Of a stretch of DNA of 64,000 bases, positions 1 to 12,663 are shown piece after piece. The stretch's first letter is position 1. Each line of letters begins with the position of its first letter. The stretch covers positions 93,283,204-93,347,203 of the forward strand of contig CM019069.1 in the NCBI GenBank assembly GCA_009667805.1, read 5' to 3'. The stretch comes from Leptobrachium leishanense. Taxonomy: Eukaryota; Chordata; Amphibia; Anura; Megophryidae. A program made the translations under genes and the position numbers. The notes beneath the pieces are model-generated. The model saw nothing but the letters and a program-made list of their open reading frames with translations. It ran no database searches and was not told where the DNA came from.

Positions 1-1005
1 GGGAGGCTTTATGTTTCTGGTCCAGACTGCGGAGAGAGGATTGGAGGGAGAGTAGTTGTTTAAGCTTAAGACGTTTACAATGAGTAGCGATCTTAATTAA
101 GTGACCCCTTAACACCGCCTAACACCGCCTTATGTGCGGCCCACACTGTGGACAGTGATAACCCCTCTGCGGGGTTCTCCGCAAAATACTGTATTAACAG
201 GTCGCGCAGTTGTTGAACAACTACAGGGTCTTTCAGCAGGGAGGAATTAAGGCGCCATGACCAGGGAGCCGCCACCCGTGGGGTATGGAGATATAAAGCT
301 ATGTCCGCGTGATCAGACCATGAGATTCTAATTTAATTTCTGCTCGGATCACGTGTGACATGGCCGTTCCGATAAGAAGGAAAAGGTCGATGCGGGAATA
401 GGAGCCATGTGGGGTTGAATAAAAAGTGTAATCCCTCACACTCGGGTTAGTAACACGCCATACATCAATCAAGCCCACCCGGTGCAGAAATCGAGCAATG
501 TCTTATCCTGCGTGCTCACAGAGGGGAGGCCTGATAAAACAGAGCGATCACTTCTGTCAACGGCAGGGCAAGGCGTAGCGTTCATGTCCCCTCCCAATAC
601 AATCGCTCCATGAGGTAGCGTATCAAGGACGTCACAAATAGAGCTCCAAACATCTGTAGCGGAAGCATTGGGTGCATACACATTTAAAAAATTATAGGTT
701 TTTGAGTATAATGAACCAGAAAGTAACACATAGCGGCCATCAACATCACACTTATACGATACCACTTGAATGGGACAGGCTTTACGGATCAAAATTGAGA
801 CACCATTACGTTTGCTTAATGCTCTGGAGGAAAATTCCTTAGTGAAAACATGATCAGTAAGCACCGCTTTCGCATGTTTAACCAGATGTGTCTTTTGAAT
901 AAAAGCAATGTCTACTTTATCAGATTTCAAAGTGCGTAAAAGGAGTCGACGTTTGTTAGGTGAATTCAGTCCCTGCACATTTAGTGACGTGAGTTTCAAA
1001 GCCAT
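1..1005 (-). pseudogene. L1 ORF2 fragment: AP endonuclease and start of linker
   Basis: ORF2 nicks target DNA and reverse transcribes the element RNA. Reading from ATG at 1005, the frame opens with MALKLTSLNVQGLNSPNKRR, the usual L1 endonuclease start, followed by LNVYAPN and GGDMNA (the GDxN catalytic block). The residue expected to be the metal-binding glutamate in the QETH motif is lysine here (FIQKTHL), which should abolish nicking. The frame ends at 469. A downstream piece at 275-93 in another frame (WRLNSSLLKDPVVVQQ) is typical of the segment just after the endonuclease, so at least one frameshift separates them. The reverse transcriptase would lie outside the window. Confidence 0.85.
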
Positions 1006-1679
1006 AGTAAAAATAAGGAAAACTCGTGGTCAGACCATACTCAGAGTATTAACTCCTGGGTCATCTTTTGAGTGATGCAAAGGCCCCTGAGCCGCGTCAC
1101 CTCGCAAATAAGTGGACGTAGCGCACCACCAGATGGATGAAAAAACATCACAACAACAATAACAAAAAAAAAAAAGAAAAAGACACTTAATCAAAATTAA
1201 AGAAACACAACAAGAAAAAGTAAAATTCCCGGTCTTACACTTTGCCGGAAGCCGTGGGGGTATGAGGGCAAAACACCTCAGAGCCATGGAAACCCAGAAC
1301 CAAAAACAAGGTTCGGAAGGCCAACTTGGCCCCGGACCACCACCATCCACCCGAGAGTGGGAAGAGTGTAAACCCCCCCCTCCCCATGAACCTTCGAAAA
1401 ATACAGATTCTGAGAGGGTGAAGAGTCGAGGGTCGCCACGCGAAGGCAATAGCTCCAACAGAGGCAGAAAAGAAGAAGATCATCAGGTCTCATCCTGGGC
1501 CCGAAGGAGGAGGGCCGCGTCGCGGCGACTTCACCTGCACCCATTCCGCAGGCAGACCGAGTAGTGGAGGAATCGGGCCCTCAGCCGTCAGGAGGTTGTA
1601 TATCCAAGGACTGGAAAAATCTGGTAGGATCAGCGTGTGGCAAGAGGACATGCATTCTTCTGTTTCGGAAGGCTAGAAT

Positions 1680-2483
1680 TTAAAAAGGGTGTCCACATGC
1701 GAATGCAACTTTATGTTCACGGAGAAGGTCCGCAATAGGTTTCCACTGCCGCCTGCGACGAAGCGTGTTCGGAGAAATGTCCTGATACAATTGCAGGGGT
1801 ACGCCATCATACAACACAGGGGTAGTGTGTTTTTTACGTAGAATCAGTTCCTTCGTGGAAAAGTGAAGAAAGCGCACAATAATATCCCTAGGTTGATCAT
1901 CCGTTGTGCCTCGGGTACGCAGGGCTCTGTGCGCCCGGTCAAGCTCCCAGGCAGGATAGGGAAGCTCCGGTGCCATGGGGCGCAGCATAGCAATTATAAA
2001 GTCACCCAGCGGATCATCCTCAGCACCCTCAGGCAGCCCTCGAATCAAAAGATTGTTCCTGTGGGATCTGTTGGCTAAGTCTACCAGCTGTGATTCTAAA
2101 TCCTCAACCTTATGGGACATAGCGTTAAAATGGCCCACTAGAAGATTATGAGCCTCTGAGATAGCTTCTGTACGGTGATCCAAATCTGCAGTGCGCTGTC
2201 CTAAAGCCTGCAAGGCCTGCAAGGCCTTGGTGTTTTTCTCCATCTACCCCGCCAGAAATACCTTCATATTAGCCATACTGCCCAGGATTGTAGAGACCTC
2301 AGATGTACATAAGCTTGAAGCTGCAGTCTCCTGTCAGTAAGAGTCCGATTCCGCAGCTGGGCTAGGCCGTGATATAGAGCGGCCGCCATCTTGACTGGCA
2401 GGGGTCTTCCGGCCTGCAAACAGCGGGGCGACCGGGGGTTCCCTCGATTTTGCTCTCCGCGGTGATTTTGGGGTGCCTGGCAT
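1680..2483 (-). pseudogene. L1 ORF1 protein (RNA chaperone), broken
   Basis: ORF1p is the trimeric RNA-binding chaperone of L1 particles. The clean part (2243-1680, 187 residues) has a heptad-rich coiled coil (about residues 1-60), an RRM-like block starting NNLLIRGLPEGAEDD with RAHRA further on, and a C-terminal domain with RDIIVRFLHF and the final AFACGHPF. Translation in the same frame can be followed upstream to an ATG at 2483 (MPGTPKSPRRAKSREPP). This suggests the original start lay there and that two in-frame stops now break the N-terminal arm. ORF2 follows on the same strand after about 670 bp of non-coding sequence, longer than usual for L1, so the spacer may contain insertions. Confidence 0.85.
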
Positions 2484-2620
2484 GCTCCTGAAGCGATCCC
2501 AGCTCCACAGGCAAACGTTTAGGTCCCGGAGAGGGGGAGAATCAGCGGTTTACAGGGTGGATGGTGCGGAGCCCAGAGACTATGTGGCCATCTTGGATGA
2601 CGCTCGGCCATGCCCTCCCA

Positions 2621-3260
2621 CTGCTGATCCTTTGAATGGTTGGTAACACTACCTATTTCCAGAAACAGACAGAAGCAGCGGTATACATGAACAGAACAAT
2701 AGACACCAGGGTTAATACCAGTCAGGTAGTCAGAGGGTTGCCAGGGGTCAGTTTGCCAGAATAGGACATCAGCCGGATGTCAGGAGTCGTGTGCCAAATT
2801 GAGTAGTCAGAGGAATACCAAGTGTAAAGAATGACAAGAATCATAAGCCAATGCCAGATGTCATACACAGGTATCAATAGGTAATTTCTATGAATGCACA
2901 GATAGGAGTGAAATACAAGTCAGGGCAAGGAAGATGTCTCAGGCGACTGCATTTTAACCCGGCAGACGCTTCATCTTCATGCTGCGCCTGGCCGGCGTCC
3001 TCGACCCGTGACCACGAGTGGCCAGTATATCACTTGGTGACCAGCCAGGGAGCAGCGAGGAAGGTGCTGCTGGCTGCCAGAACTCCAGGACAGCATGGGA
3101 CCTCTACTCAATCTTGTTCTGGGATGACATTCCCCGAATCAAGTTTCCATCCATCCATCCATGGGGGCAGATTATCAGATAAGGGTCCTGAATGTTTAAA
3201 TCATAAATACCGGCAGGACCAGCAGGGCAAGATTAAAGCACCTGGCCTCCTCTAGTGGGA
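2621..3260. other. Unassigned, possibly repeat-derived segment
   Basis: Upstream of the L1. The sequence has recurring CAG, CCAGA and GTCAG words and a short (TCCA)n run near 3150, but no recognisable coding domain or terminal repeat. It could be part of an LTR or another dispersed repeat. I cannot assign it. Confidence 0.3.
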
Positions 3261-6200
3261 TATTAATAATATTTTCTAAATATGCTAGTTAGCCTTTACC
3301 ATCCCAGATACGCAGATATTATTATTCATTCGGACAGTTTCATTTGAGTTCAAACATGACCCAGTTATTTTATTTCTGGACCAAGATAATACAGAATATG
3401 ATTTTCCTTTGCCCAAATACTCAGGAGGAGGGAGGTTGAGGGGAAAAAAGTCACAGAAAATAAAACACAAATTCTGTGTATAAATCTGGCACAGCACAAA
3501 AACCAGGCCTGTGCATGACAGGTATGCCCTAATTTAAATCGCTTGAAATGAAAAATGGCTGTATTGCTTCCAAAAAAGCCGTTGATTTCAGCGATCAGGT
3601 TGCATTAAATCAAGCCTCAAGTAAGGACACATTACACCTCTCAAGTCTCATTTTCTCATTTTATGCAGTTGTACAGAGAAAACAAAAATATGAACTAGAA
3701 TCTAAGAAAACATACCAAAGAATGTTAACTGGAAGTTGAAAAGTAGCCCAGTTTAAAAACCCCAAGGAGTAATTGAAAACATCAGAGGTGACTATGATTA
3801 TGTGGATGTTTGGTGTATAAATAGAAAACAATAAAGGAAAACAAACAGAACATAAGGAACATAGGTCGTTACAAAAAAGCAAGAAAACCAAAAACAAGTG
3901 ATGCAGAATATTAGACAATAAAGATAAAGAAAGGGAAGACAATGGTTTGGAAATTAGCCACTTCCCTACAGAAAAAAATGTGTTGGGCATCCTCACGATT
4001 CCCCATTGTAGGCAGAGGAGAATCCACTACATGTTGCTACTTACCTGCAGCACTGGGGTGAATTTTGGACTATCTTTCTTCGGTCCCATGGTGGTCTGAC
4101 TACCTGGAAGTCCTTCTCCCGGAACACTGATGTCACTGTGCACAGGCACAATGTCTGTTGAGTAGTTTGACCTTGTCTTAACAGAGGAGGCTATGTACAC
4201 ACCACTGCTCAGATAAATACAGGATCAATATAAGCAGCCAGGGATGAACTAAAGCCAAAAACTGACCACAGAAGAAGTGTGGTCAGGGATCTAGGATGTA
4301 GAAATCAATTCACTGATTAAGTAATGTGAATTCCTGAAAGTGCTTTCCCACAGCATGCAGAAGTCAATTCACTAAATAATATTTTCTGCAGAAAACAAAT
4401 TTTACACAAAGTGAAGCAGTTAAAAAAGTTAATTTGTTAGGAGGAATGAGAGTTGGATATAAGGTTGCATTATCCTTTGCTACTGGCTAACATTAGCCAA
4501 ACAACCACTTCACATTGGTAGAAGAAAGGTTGTAATTCTCTTGACATTAGTAATACTCAACATCAGCTCACTTCGTTGGAACCTCTCTTGGTTGTAGTAG
4601 TTTTACCATAGTTGCGCTGCAAAAGTGAATCATAGTTGACCACAGTAAATCAACGGTTGCTGAACTAAAAGAGCAGTACTTAGTGAGTAGACCTCTGACT
4701 TTCCTTTATGTTTTTCCTCCATAATTTATGTTCTCCCTCCTTCCATTCTTCTGAAATTTTGTTGACGCTACATTCTATCCACTACATTAAGGAATTATAT
4801 GTAACCTTTTGCATCAAAAGTTAAATTATATGTAATCCACTGCCTTATGCTTTTAATGGTTGCATTATTATATTCTTTAACCAGTCTTCAGTGCAAAGTA
4901 TAGTTCATTTTGCAACAGTTATTTGAAAGTGCTGTTACAGTAGGGTTGTATTATAGTGCTTATTACAGTTTTCCAAACAATATATACTTAACCATGCAAC
5001 ATTGTTTAAATGTGCTATCGCTATATCAAGAAGAATATAGGAGAAAAAAACTGAAAATGATCATAAACATGTTGCCACTATGTCATTTAAAATGTTCATG
5101 TGACATTATACATTATAGTTTGATTACTTATTAAGAGATATGGAAATAATCTTGTTAACATATTTACAAATTCATAAAAATTGCAAACAAGTTGATGTAG
5201 TTAAATAAAAAAATAATTGTATTCATTCATCAACAATAATTATTAAGTTTCAAAACTGTTACTACTATAGCAAATGTTGTTTTGCCATCACTAAAAAAGG
5301 TTGGTCACCATCACCAAATGTTTATATCACCTTTATAATTACGGAAATTATATCCCTGTATTTTTCTTTTATTCATTTGGTATGTTTAAAATATTATTCA
5401 ATGGACTAATAACATTGCATATAAAATGTTACCAGCAATAATAATAGGATAATTACAGAGTGATCTCATCCACTAGCTATTCTTTAGGGTTTGATTTGAT
5501 TATGCTATGGTAGTCATGGTAACCGAACTGTATTATAAATATTAGCATTCCCTTCCATCTGATTTATTGTAGTATAAAAAAAGAGCCGGAACCTGAAATT
5601 CATCTATAAGAGACAATCTAGTAGAAAGACCAAAATATTAAATGCAATTTCCTCAAAATTCAATAAAAATTAATTCAATTCAATTTCTAAGTTTACAATT
5701 TAACAAAATATTGCCTGAGCATCTGTTGGTGACCCACATTTTACAGTCGCCTATTGAGGTGGCAGTACTCTTTGATTGAAAATCATTCTGACTTTTAAGC
5801 TGCCTAGTGAAGAAAATGCAACACGAACAGCGAAAAGTAATATTATAGTATTTGTTGCAGAGCTCAAAATTAACCCCTTCACTACCAAAGCGATTTTTGT
5901 TGAAAAGAATCTTGTCATAACAATATTTGAAACATGGGATGTGAAGTTATCAATTAAATATAGGGTAAAATAGAAGTTTGGTACAGAAATTGTTATTCTG
6001 AGAGTTACAAAATTTAAATAATGTAAATTTACAAATTTTTCATGTATTTGTTTATCCTTTACAGACATATTGTTGAAATGTAAGATTCTGAACTCTAGAT
6101 CATGCTAGATTGTGTCTTTTGTTACACAATTTTAAATGGGGTCTGCTTTATGATTATGAAGGCAGAAACAAACTTTGTGCTATATACAGTAAATGTGATG

Positions 6201-7000
6201 AAGATCAATAATAAAAAATGTTCAGATCTTTGGCTTATAGGGATTTGTAGTGATCGTAATGAGATTATTAGCACTAACTTCCAAAAATACCAATAGAATA
6301 CAAAAATTATCTGTATGTGCCATAATGCCTGTATATGTATACACCTTGTATTTATACTCTCCAGAGATTTGCAGTCATTATAACCCCCTGAATCTTATCC
6401 CTGTGCAGCAGTGAGTTACCCCAGAGCACTCCCTGTAGTCTGCCCTCTTCCTAGCAGCTGCAATGCAACAGTAATCTAATTGAACTTTTTGTTACAGTGA
6501 AGTTTAGGGCTTCTATTTGCAGATTGTTTTATGTCTCTCCAGGGTGCTTGGAGATATAAAACAAAGCATTCGGTTTCTCCACAGGGGACACACTAATCTT
6601 GTTTTAAAAAGGTGTGAAAATGGTCTTTTGATATGCTAACGAGTGCTTTTCAATGCCTTACAATGCAAAATCTCTTAGAAATTATAAAATAATTTACAAT
6701 ACATTCCACCCTTTATATGAAGAAGACGACCTTAGTAAGTTAGTAATATAACAGACAACCTTAGTAAGTTAGTAATATAACAGATAATTATGAGAACTCA
6801 GTATTCATAGGAGTAACTAGTAGGAATTTGTGTTATTAGTATAAAAAATTTGGCAGAAGCTGTAGATACAAACAATTCCCATAGGAGGGAGAAAAATGTG
6901 AGTAAAATGCATTTGGTCTAGAAGGTCCAGGATCAGTCATATGAAAATAAGTTGCCATCTATTCTGACCCATTTATTTTTCATACCAAACTGTAAACTTA
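3261..7000. other. AT-rich stretch with no recognised gene or element
   Basis: The frames here are short, of low complexity and without family motifs. Apart from a 29 bp duplication at 6725-6782 I see nothing I can support. Confidence 0.5.
6725..6782. repeat. 29 bp tandem duplication
   Basis: Two adjacent copies of a 29 bp unit (core CCTTAGTAAGTTAGTAATAT) differ at one base. This is a simple recent local duplication. Confidence 0.9.
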
Positions 7001-8171
7001 CACTCACCGACCACTTTATTAGGTACACCTTGCTAGTACCGGGTTGGATACCCTTTTGCCTACAATAGTGCCTTAATGCTTCATGGCATAGATTCAACAA
7101 GGTGTTGGAAACATTCCTCAGAGATTTTGGTCCATATTGACTTTATAGCATCAAGCAGTTGCTACAGATTTAACAGATGCAGATCCATGATGCGAATCTC
7201 CCGGTCCACCACATCCCAAAGGTGATCTATTGGATTAAGATTTGGTGACTGTGGAGGCCATTGAAGTACAGTGAACTAATTGTCATGTTCAAGAAACCAG
7301 TTTGAGATCATTTGAGCTTTGTGACATAGTGCATTATCCTGCTGGAAGTTGCCATCAGAAGACGGTTCAACTACGGTCATAAAGGGGTGGACATGGTCAT
7401 GCTGTGGCGTTCAAACGATGCTCAATTGGTAGCAAGGGGCCCAAAGTGTGGCAAGAAACTATCCCTCACACCATTACAACATCACCACCAGCCTGAACTG
7501 TTGATACAAGGTAGGATGGACGCATACTTTCATGTTGTTTATGCAAAATTCTGACCCTTACCATCTGAATGTTGCAGCTGCAATCAAGAGATATCAGACC
7601 AGGCAACTCTTCCATTCTTCTAGCTTAGTTTTGGCGAGCCTGTGCAAATTGTAGCCTCAGTTTTCTGTTCTTATCTGACAGGAGTGGCACCCGGTGTGGT
7701 CTGCTGCTGCTGTAGCCCATCTGCTTCAAGTTTCAACATGTGCATTCAACAATGGTAATCTGCATACCTTGGTTGTAACGAGTGGTTATTTGAGTTACTG
7801 TTGCCATTCTATCATCTCTAACCAGTCTACTCATTCTCCTTTGAAATCAATAAGGTATTTTTGCCCACACAAGTGCTGCTCACTGGATATTTTCTCTGTA
7901 AACTCTAGAGATGGTTGTGCCTCAAAATCCCAGTAGATCAGCAGTTTTTGAAATACTCAGATCAGCCCGTCTGGCACCAACAACCATACCACGCTCAAAG
8001 TCCCTTAAATCCCCTTTCTTTTCTATTCTGATTTTCGGTTTGAACTTTAGCAAGTCGTCTTCACCGCGTTTAAATGCCTAAATGCATTGAGTTGCTGCCA
8101 TTTGATTGGCTGATTAGCAATTTGATAACAAGCAATTGAACAGGTGCACCTAATAAAGTGGCCGGTCAGTT
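7001..8171 (-). mobile_element. Tc1/mariner-type DNA transposon, decayed
   Basis: The inverted ends are CACTCACCGACCACTTTATT at the left and the complement of the right end AATAAAGTGGCCGGTCAGTT, about 28 bp with a few mismatches. TA dinucleotides flank both ends (6999-7000 and 8172-8173), as expected for Tc1/mariner insertion. The interior holds a minus-strand transposase relic. At about 1.17 kb the copy is shorter than a typical 1.6 kb full element, implying internal deletion. Confidence 0.85.
7080..7385 (-). pseudogene. Tc1-like transposase relic (C-terminal catalytic part)
   Basis: Translating the minus strand gives NFQQDNALCHKAQMI (second catalytic Asp block) and then WPPQSPNLNPIDHLWDVV, the block that carries the third acidic residue, aspartate here where many relatives have glutamate. 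Stops and small frame changes interrupt the rest. The DNA-binding half is not readable. Cut-and-paste transposase by family, inactive. Confidence 0.8.
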
Positions 8172-9000
8172 TATATCTTGTTATGTCTGGGTGCATTATA
8201 TGATCCTGTATTTTCTTATACTAATCTTGTGGAAAACATGCGATATTGAGAAGACTAAAAATTATGTTTAGTGAGTGCTTATTTCTACACAAAATATACA
8301 TCCACTTTATGTACATAATTATAGGAAAATTCCATATAGCACAACTGTGAATTCAATTAAAATTCCTCAATAAATCAACTGATCAGATTATAGTGTGAGA
8401 ATCCAAATGGTAACAAATAAGACACAGTGTGCTCAGTGATGCAATACAGTGAAACAAAATACTTATATTTCCTCAATAGAGACAAGGATGTTATGCCAGT
8501 TGATCTAGTTCCACTCTCCAAGAAAGCAGAAACAGAATAAAAACCACAATGGTTCAGATCATAATAACATTTTATATGTTTAGTGATTGTATAGAGTACA
8601 TCTCCTGATGAAAGAAATGTAGAATTTCTGAAATGTTGACAAATTGTAGTACATGTAATAAATAGTTTTATTTGCTGAAAAGTCCAAGGAGTGCTGTTTT
8701 TTTGGATATACTGGAAAATTGCTGTCCAGAGCACGGGGCAATGTTGCAATGAAATCCTCAAGTGCAAGAAAGATCTGATTTAAGATTATATATATCTCAC
8801 AGAAGTGAGTGCACCCCCACATTTTTGTAAATATTTTATAATATCTTTTCATGTGACAACACTGAAGAAATGACACTTTGCTACAATGTAAAGTAGTGAG
8901 TGTACAGCTTGTATAACAGTGTAAATTTGCTGTCCCCTCAAAATAACTCAACACACAGCCATTAACGTCTAAACCGCTGGCAACAAAAGTGAGTACACCC

Positions 9001-9720
9001 CTAAATGAAAATGTCCACATTGGCCCCAAAGTGCACATTTTTTGTGTGGCCACTATTATTTTCCAGCACTGCCTCAACCCTCTTGGGCATGGAGTTCACC
9101 AGAGCTTCACAGGTTGCCACTGGAGGTCTCTTCCACTTCTCCATGACGAAATCACAGAGCTGGTGGATGTTAAAGACCTTGCACTCCTCCACCTTCTGTT
9201 TGAGGATGCCCCACAGATGCTCAATAGGGTTTAGGTCCGGAGACATGCATGGCCAGTCCATCACCTGTATCCTCAGTCCACTTCTTCAGAAAGGCAGTAG
9301 TCATCTTGGAGGCGTGTTTGGGGTTAGTATCACGTTGGAATACTGCCCTGCGGCTTCCTTCTGGGATGACAGGCATGCAGACCAATTTGATGCAGTGTGT
9401 GGTGTATGGTCTATGCACTGACAGGATGACCCCCCCACCCCTTCAACCTCTGCAGCAATGCTGGCAGCACTCATTCATCTATTTTCCAAAGACAACCTTT
9501 GGATACAACGCTGAGCACGGGCACTCAACTTCGTTGGTCGACCATGGTGAGGCCTGTTCTGAGTGGAACCTGTCCTGCTAAACCACTGCATGGTCTCTTG
9601 GCCACTGTGCTGCAGCTCAGTTGCAGGGTCTTGGCAATCTGCTTATAGCCTAGGCCATCTTTATGAAGAGCAACAATTCTATTTTTCAGATCCTCATAGT
9701 TCTTTGCCATGAGGTGCCAT
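9001..9720 (-). pseudogene. Tc1-like transposase, internally deleted
   Basis: The start region at 9720-9525 (MAKNYEDLKNRIVALHKDG, LGYKQIAKTLQLSCSTVAK) is the paired-like helix-turn-helix DNA-binding domain. The C-terminal part (9418-9001) has AVFQRDTNPKHASK (second catalytic Asp) and [17 protein letters not shown] (third acidic residue), then MPKRVEAVLENN near the end. The segment that should contain the second half of the DNA-binding domain and the first catalytic Asp is reduced to about 100 bp, so the gene lost its centre before or in addition to its frameshifts. A nonautonomous copy. Confidence 0.85.
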
Positions 9721-9750
9721 GGAGTGAGAGTGACAACACCAAATTTAACA

Positions 9751-11440
9751 AGGTTTTGCAGAAATTAAACAATGTGAATGTGAATAAAGCCCCAGGGCCA
9801 GATGGAATTCACCCGCGAGTACTGAGAGAGCTATGTGTTGAAATATGTAAACCTCTGTTCTTAATCTTTCAAGATTCTTTTCTTTCAGAAATAGTACCAG
9901 AGGATTGGAGAAAAGCTGATGTGGTCCCTATATTTAAGAAAGGTTTAAAATTAGAGCTGTGAGCTTAACATCTGTGGCTCGGTAAGTATTTGAGGGGTTA
10001 CTAAGGGATAATATTCAGGAATTTATTGGGAGGTATAATGTAATTGGCAAAAATCAGCATGGTTTCATGAAACACAGATCATGTCAGACTAACCTAATTA
10101 CGTTCTATGAGGAAGTAAGTAGAAGTATAGATCAGGGGGTCGCAGTGGATGTGATTTACTTAGATTTTGCCAAAGCTTTCGACACAGTTCCACACAAAAG
10201 GTTACTATTTAAATTGAGAAAAATTGGTCTAGATGAAAATTCTTGTTCTTGGATAGAAAACTGGCTAAAAGATAGGGTACAGAGAGTGGTCATAAATGGT
10301 ACATTTTCAAGATGGACACCAGTGGTAAGCGGTGTCCCTCAGGGGTCTGTTATAGGATCAATACTATTCAATTTATTTATAAATGACCTTGAGAAAGGCA
10401 TTGAAAGTCATGTATCAGTGTTTGCAGTGACACAAAACTAGGAAAAGTAATACAATGTGAGCAGGATGTTACTTCGCTGCAGAGGGATTTAGATAAATTG
10501 GGGGACTGGGCACTTAAATGGCAGATGAGATTTAATCTAGATAAATGCAAAGTTATGCACTTTGGAGTGAAGAACACACAAGCAATTTATACCCTAAATG
10601 GTACGGAGTTAGGGAAATCCAAGCAGGAGAAGGATTTGGGAATAATCAAAGACTTCAAACTAAGTAACAATGTGCAGCAGCAGCCGCCAAGGCCAGCAAG
10701 GTATTGGCATGCATTAAAAGGGGAGTTCACTCACGGGATGAAAACATAATTTTGCCTGTGTATAAATCAATGGTCAGGTCGCACCTTGAATATGCCGTGC
10801 AATTTTGGGCACCTGTCTTAAAAAAAGATATTATAGCGTTAGAAAAAGTGCAGAGACGGGCAACTAAATTAATAAGGGGAATGGAAGGGTTAAGTTATGA
10901 GGAAAGACTAACAAGCTTAAACCTGTTTAGTTTAGAGAAACGGCGCCTTAGAGGGGATCTGATAACCTTATATAAATATATACGGGGCCATTATCAACCA
11001 TTGTCTGATAACCTATTCATTAACAGGTCTATACATAGGACAAGGGGTCATCCATTTAGACTGGAAGAAAGAAAATTTAGCTTAAAGCATAGGAAGGGTT
11101 ATTTTACGTTGAGAACAATAAAGCTGTGGAATTCTCTGCCTGTTGAGGTGGTTGGGTCAGAGTCTGTACAGACTTTTAAAAAACGACTGGATGACTTCCT
11201 GCAGACACAGAATATTAAGGGTTATAATATTTAATATGTGGGTAAAAGCTTCTTGATCCAAGGAGAAATCTGACTGCCATTCTGGGGTCAAGAAGGATTT
11301 TTTTCCCGGTATGTTGCATATTTCAGACTGAGTTTTTTGCCTTCTTTTGGATCAACAGCAGTAGGTTATGTGGGAGAGGCTGAACCCGAAGGACGCATGT
11401 CTTTTTTCAGCCTATATAACTATGTAACTACTATGTAACA
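9751..11440 (+). mobile_element. CR1-like LINE, 5'-truncated, inserted in the Tc1 element
   Basis: The fragment starts inside the reverse transcriptase region and ends with the family 3' tail: CTGACTGCCATTCTGGGGTC, then AGCCTATATAACTATGTAAC, a short tandem tail of the kind CR1 elements use instead of poly-A. The same 3' end recurs at 42361-42733 and near 62640-62850. Insertion joined Tc1 sequence AAATTTAACA to the LINE. Tc1 resumes as ACACCTGCTCC, so no long target duplication is visible, which is usual for CR1. Confidence 0.9.
9757..11234 (+). pseudogene. CR1-type reverse transcriptase, C-terminal part, broken
   Basis: Readable blocks in order are NVNKAPGPDGIHPRVLRELC, IVPEDWRKADVVPIFKKG, a lesion near 9960, then HRSCQTNLITFYEEV, DVIYLDFAKAFDTVPHKRLL, SGVPQGSVIGS, and the C-terminal region HLEYAVQFWAPVLKKD, RRATKLIRGMEGLSYEERL, WNSLPVEVVGSE. 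The catalytic FADD box is destroyed by a one-base deletion near 10427: the sequence reads TTTGCAGTGACAC where the sister copy at 61857 has TTTGCAGATGACAC. Reverse transcriptase by family, inactive here. Confidence 0.9.
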
Positions 11441-11756
11441 CACCTGCTCCCCATTCACATCTGAGACCTTGTAACACTAACGAGTTACATTACTCCGGGG
11501 AGGGATAATGGCTAATTGGGCCCAATTTGGACATTTTCACTTAGGGGTGTACTCAGGTTTGTTGCCAGCGGTTCAGACATTAATGCCTGTGTGTTGAGTT
11601 ATTTTGAGGGGACAGAAAATTTACACGGTTATGCAAGATGTACACTCACTACTTTACATTGTGGCAAGGTGTCATTTCTTCACTGTTGTCACATGAAAAT
11701 ATATATAATAAAATATTTACAAAAATTTGAGGGGTGTACTCACTTCTGTGAGATAT

Positions 11757-12325
11757 ATATATATATAATTTCCTAAAAATCCAGCAATAGGAGGAGCACT
11801 CACATGCTCCAGAACCACACTGTCTAGGCTCTGGGTTATATATGATGTTTCTAGTATTATGTATACATTGTACAGTTTTATTGGGCAATATTTTTCCATT
11901 AAAGCAGCAACACTCGTTTAGTTATTCATATATCACACTTGTTGTTTAATGGAGTTATTATTACCTTTTTTAGCACCTGCACATTTGCGATTTCAACATG
12001 TGTCTCTACTTCCACTTTAAGTATTTTTTATGTTTTGACACAGTGATTGCTCAGAGGTCTTCCTTAAATATTCCACTATGAAAACCTTTATTATAGAAAT
12101 TGTTGAATCTTCTGGTTTAGTCTTAGCCATTATGGTGCCAACAATTCAATAACACTTATTACATTGGTTATGATTATTGGAATAAATTACGCGAGCATTG
12201 TCTACTGCTACCCTAAAATTAATAACACCTAACATGTTACTTTCTTACCAACCACGTATCCTAATATATTCCAGAATTCCATAACCACTAATCCTTGCCA
12301 TGACATCTTTAACCCATATCTCTAA
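11757..12325. other. No recognised feature
   Basis: AT-rich unique-looking sequence between the Tc1 right end and the MITE. I see no motif I can support. Confidence 0.4.
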
Positions 12326-12663
12326 GGCCCTGTTCACACTGTGCGATTTATCGCGCGGATTTTGCCGCGACGTCGCAGCAAAATCTGCGCGACGTCGCAC
12401 TATGTAGCTTCTCCAGTGCATTTCAATGGAGCTGTTCACATCTTGCAGCGCGACGTCGTATGTCGCGCGTCGCAGAAGCATGTCGCTGGTACATGACCCT
12501 TTTTTTGCGATTTGCTATCTGCGATTTTGCGATTTGTATTGGTGGTGCTTTGCAAAAATCGCACAAAACAGTGTTGTTGCGCGACATTATCGCACCATGT
12601 CGCGAATATGAAAATCGTGCGGAAAGTCACGCGACTTTCAAATCGCACAGTGTGAATAGGGCC
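12326..12663. repeat. PIF/Harbinger-type MITE (338 bp)
   Basis: The terminal inverted repeats are GGCCCTGTTCACACTGTGCG and its complement (GTGTGAATAGGGCC at the right end), about 24 bp with one mismatch. A 3 bp TAA direct repeat flanks the element (12323-12325 and 12664-12666), the target duplication expected for PIF/Harbinger. The interior is rich in CGCGAC and TCGCG words, unlike the AT-rich flanks, and has no coding capacity. Confidence 0.85.

Larger units (their letters stand above)
1..2620 (-). mobile_element. L1-like non-LTR retrotransposon, 5' part (cut by window edge)
   Basis: On the minus strand the order is ORF1 (2483 to 1680) and then ORF2, starting at 1005 with an apurinic-type endonuclease and running off the window edge. 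This is the normal L1 layout. The 5' end probably lies near 2600-2620, where the minus strand reads GATGGCCACATAGTC after a GC-rich leader. Both frames carry stops or frame changes, so the copy is dead. A second L1 of the same general kind, a 3' end only, lies at 29271-30230. Confidence 0.85.
8793..11756 (-). mobile_element. Tc1-like transposon with long (about 230 bp) inverted ends, split by a CR1
   Basis: The left arm (about 8793-9030) and right arm (about 11515-11756) are inverted copies: both carry TCACAGAAGTGAGT-type termini, the cognates of CTACAATGTAAAGTAGTGAG, and the TTGAGGGGAC block. Long inverted ends with internal direct repeats are typical of some fish and frog Tc1 lineages. The ends sit in TATATA runs, which hide the exact TA duplication. 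The element is interrupted at 9750/9751 and resumes at 11441, with an intact junction sequence either side of the CR1. Confidence 0.9.

Noticed and set aside
1030..1564. Overlapping short frames on both strands (82-142 codons)
   Set aside because: They overlap each other in a GC-rich L1 spacer, have no domain similarity and biased composition. Shadows.
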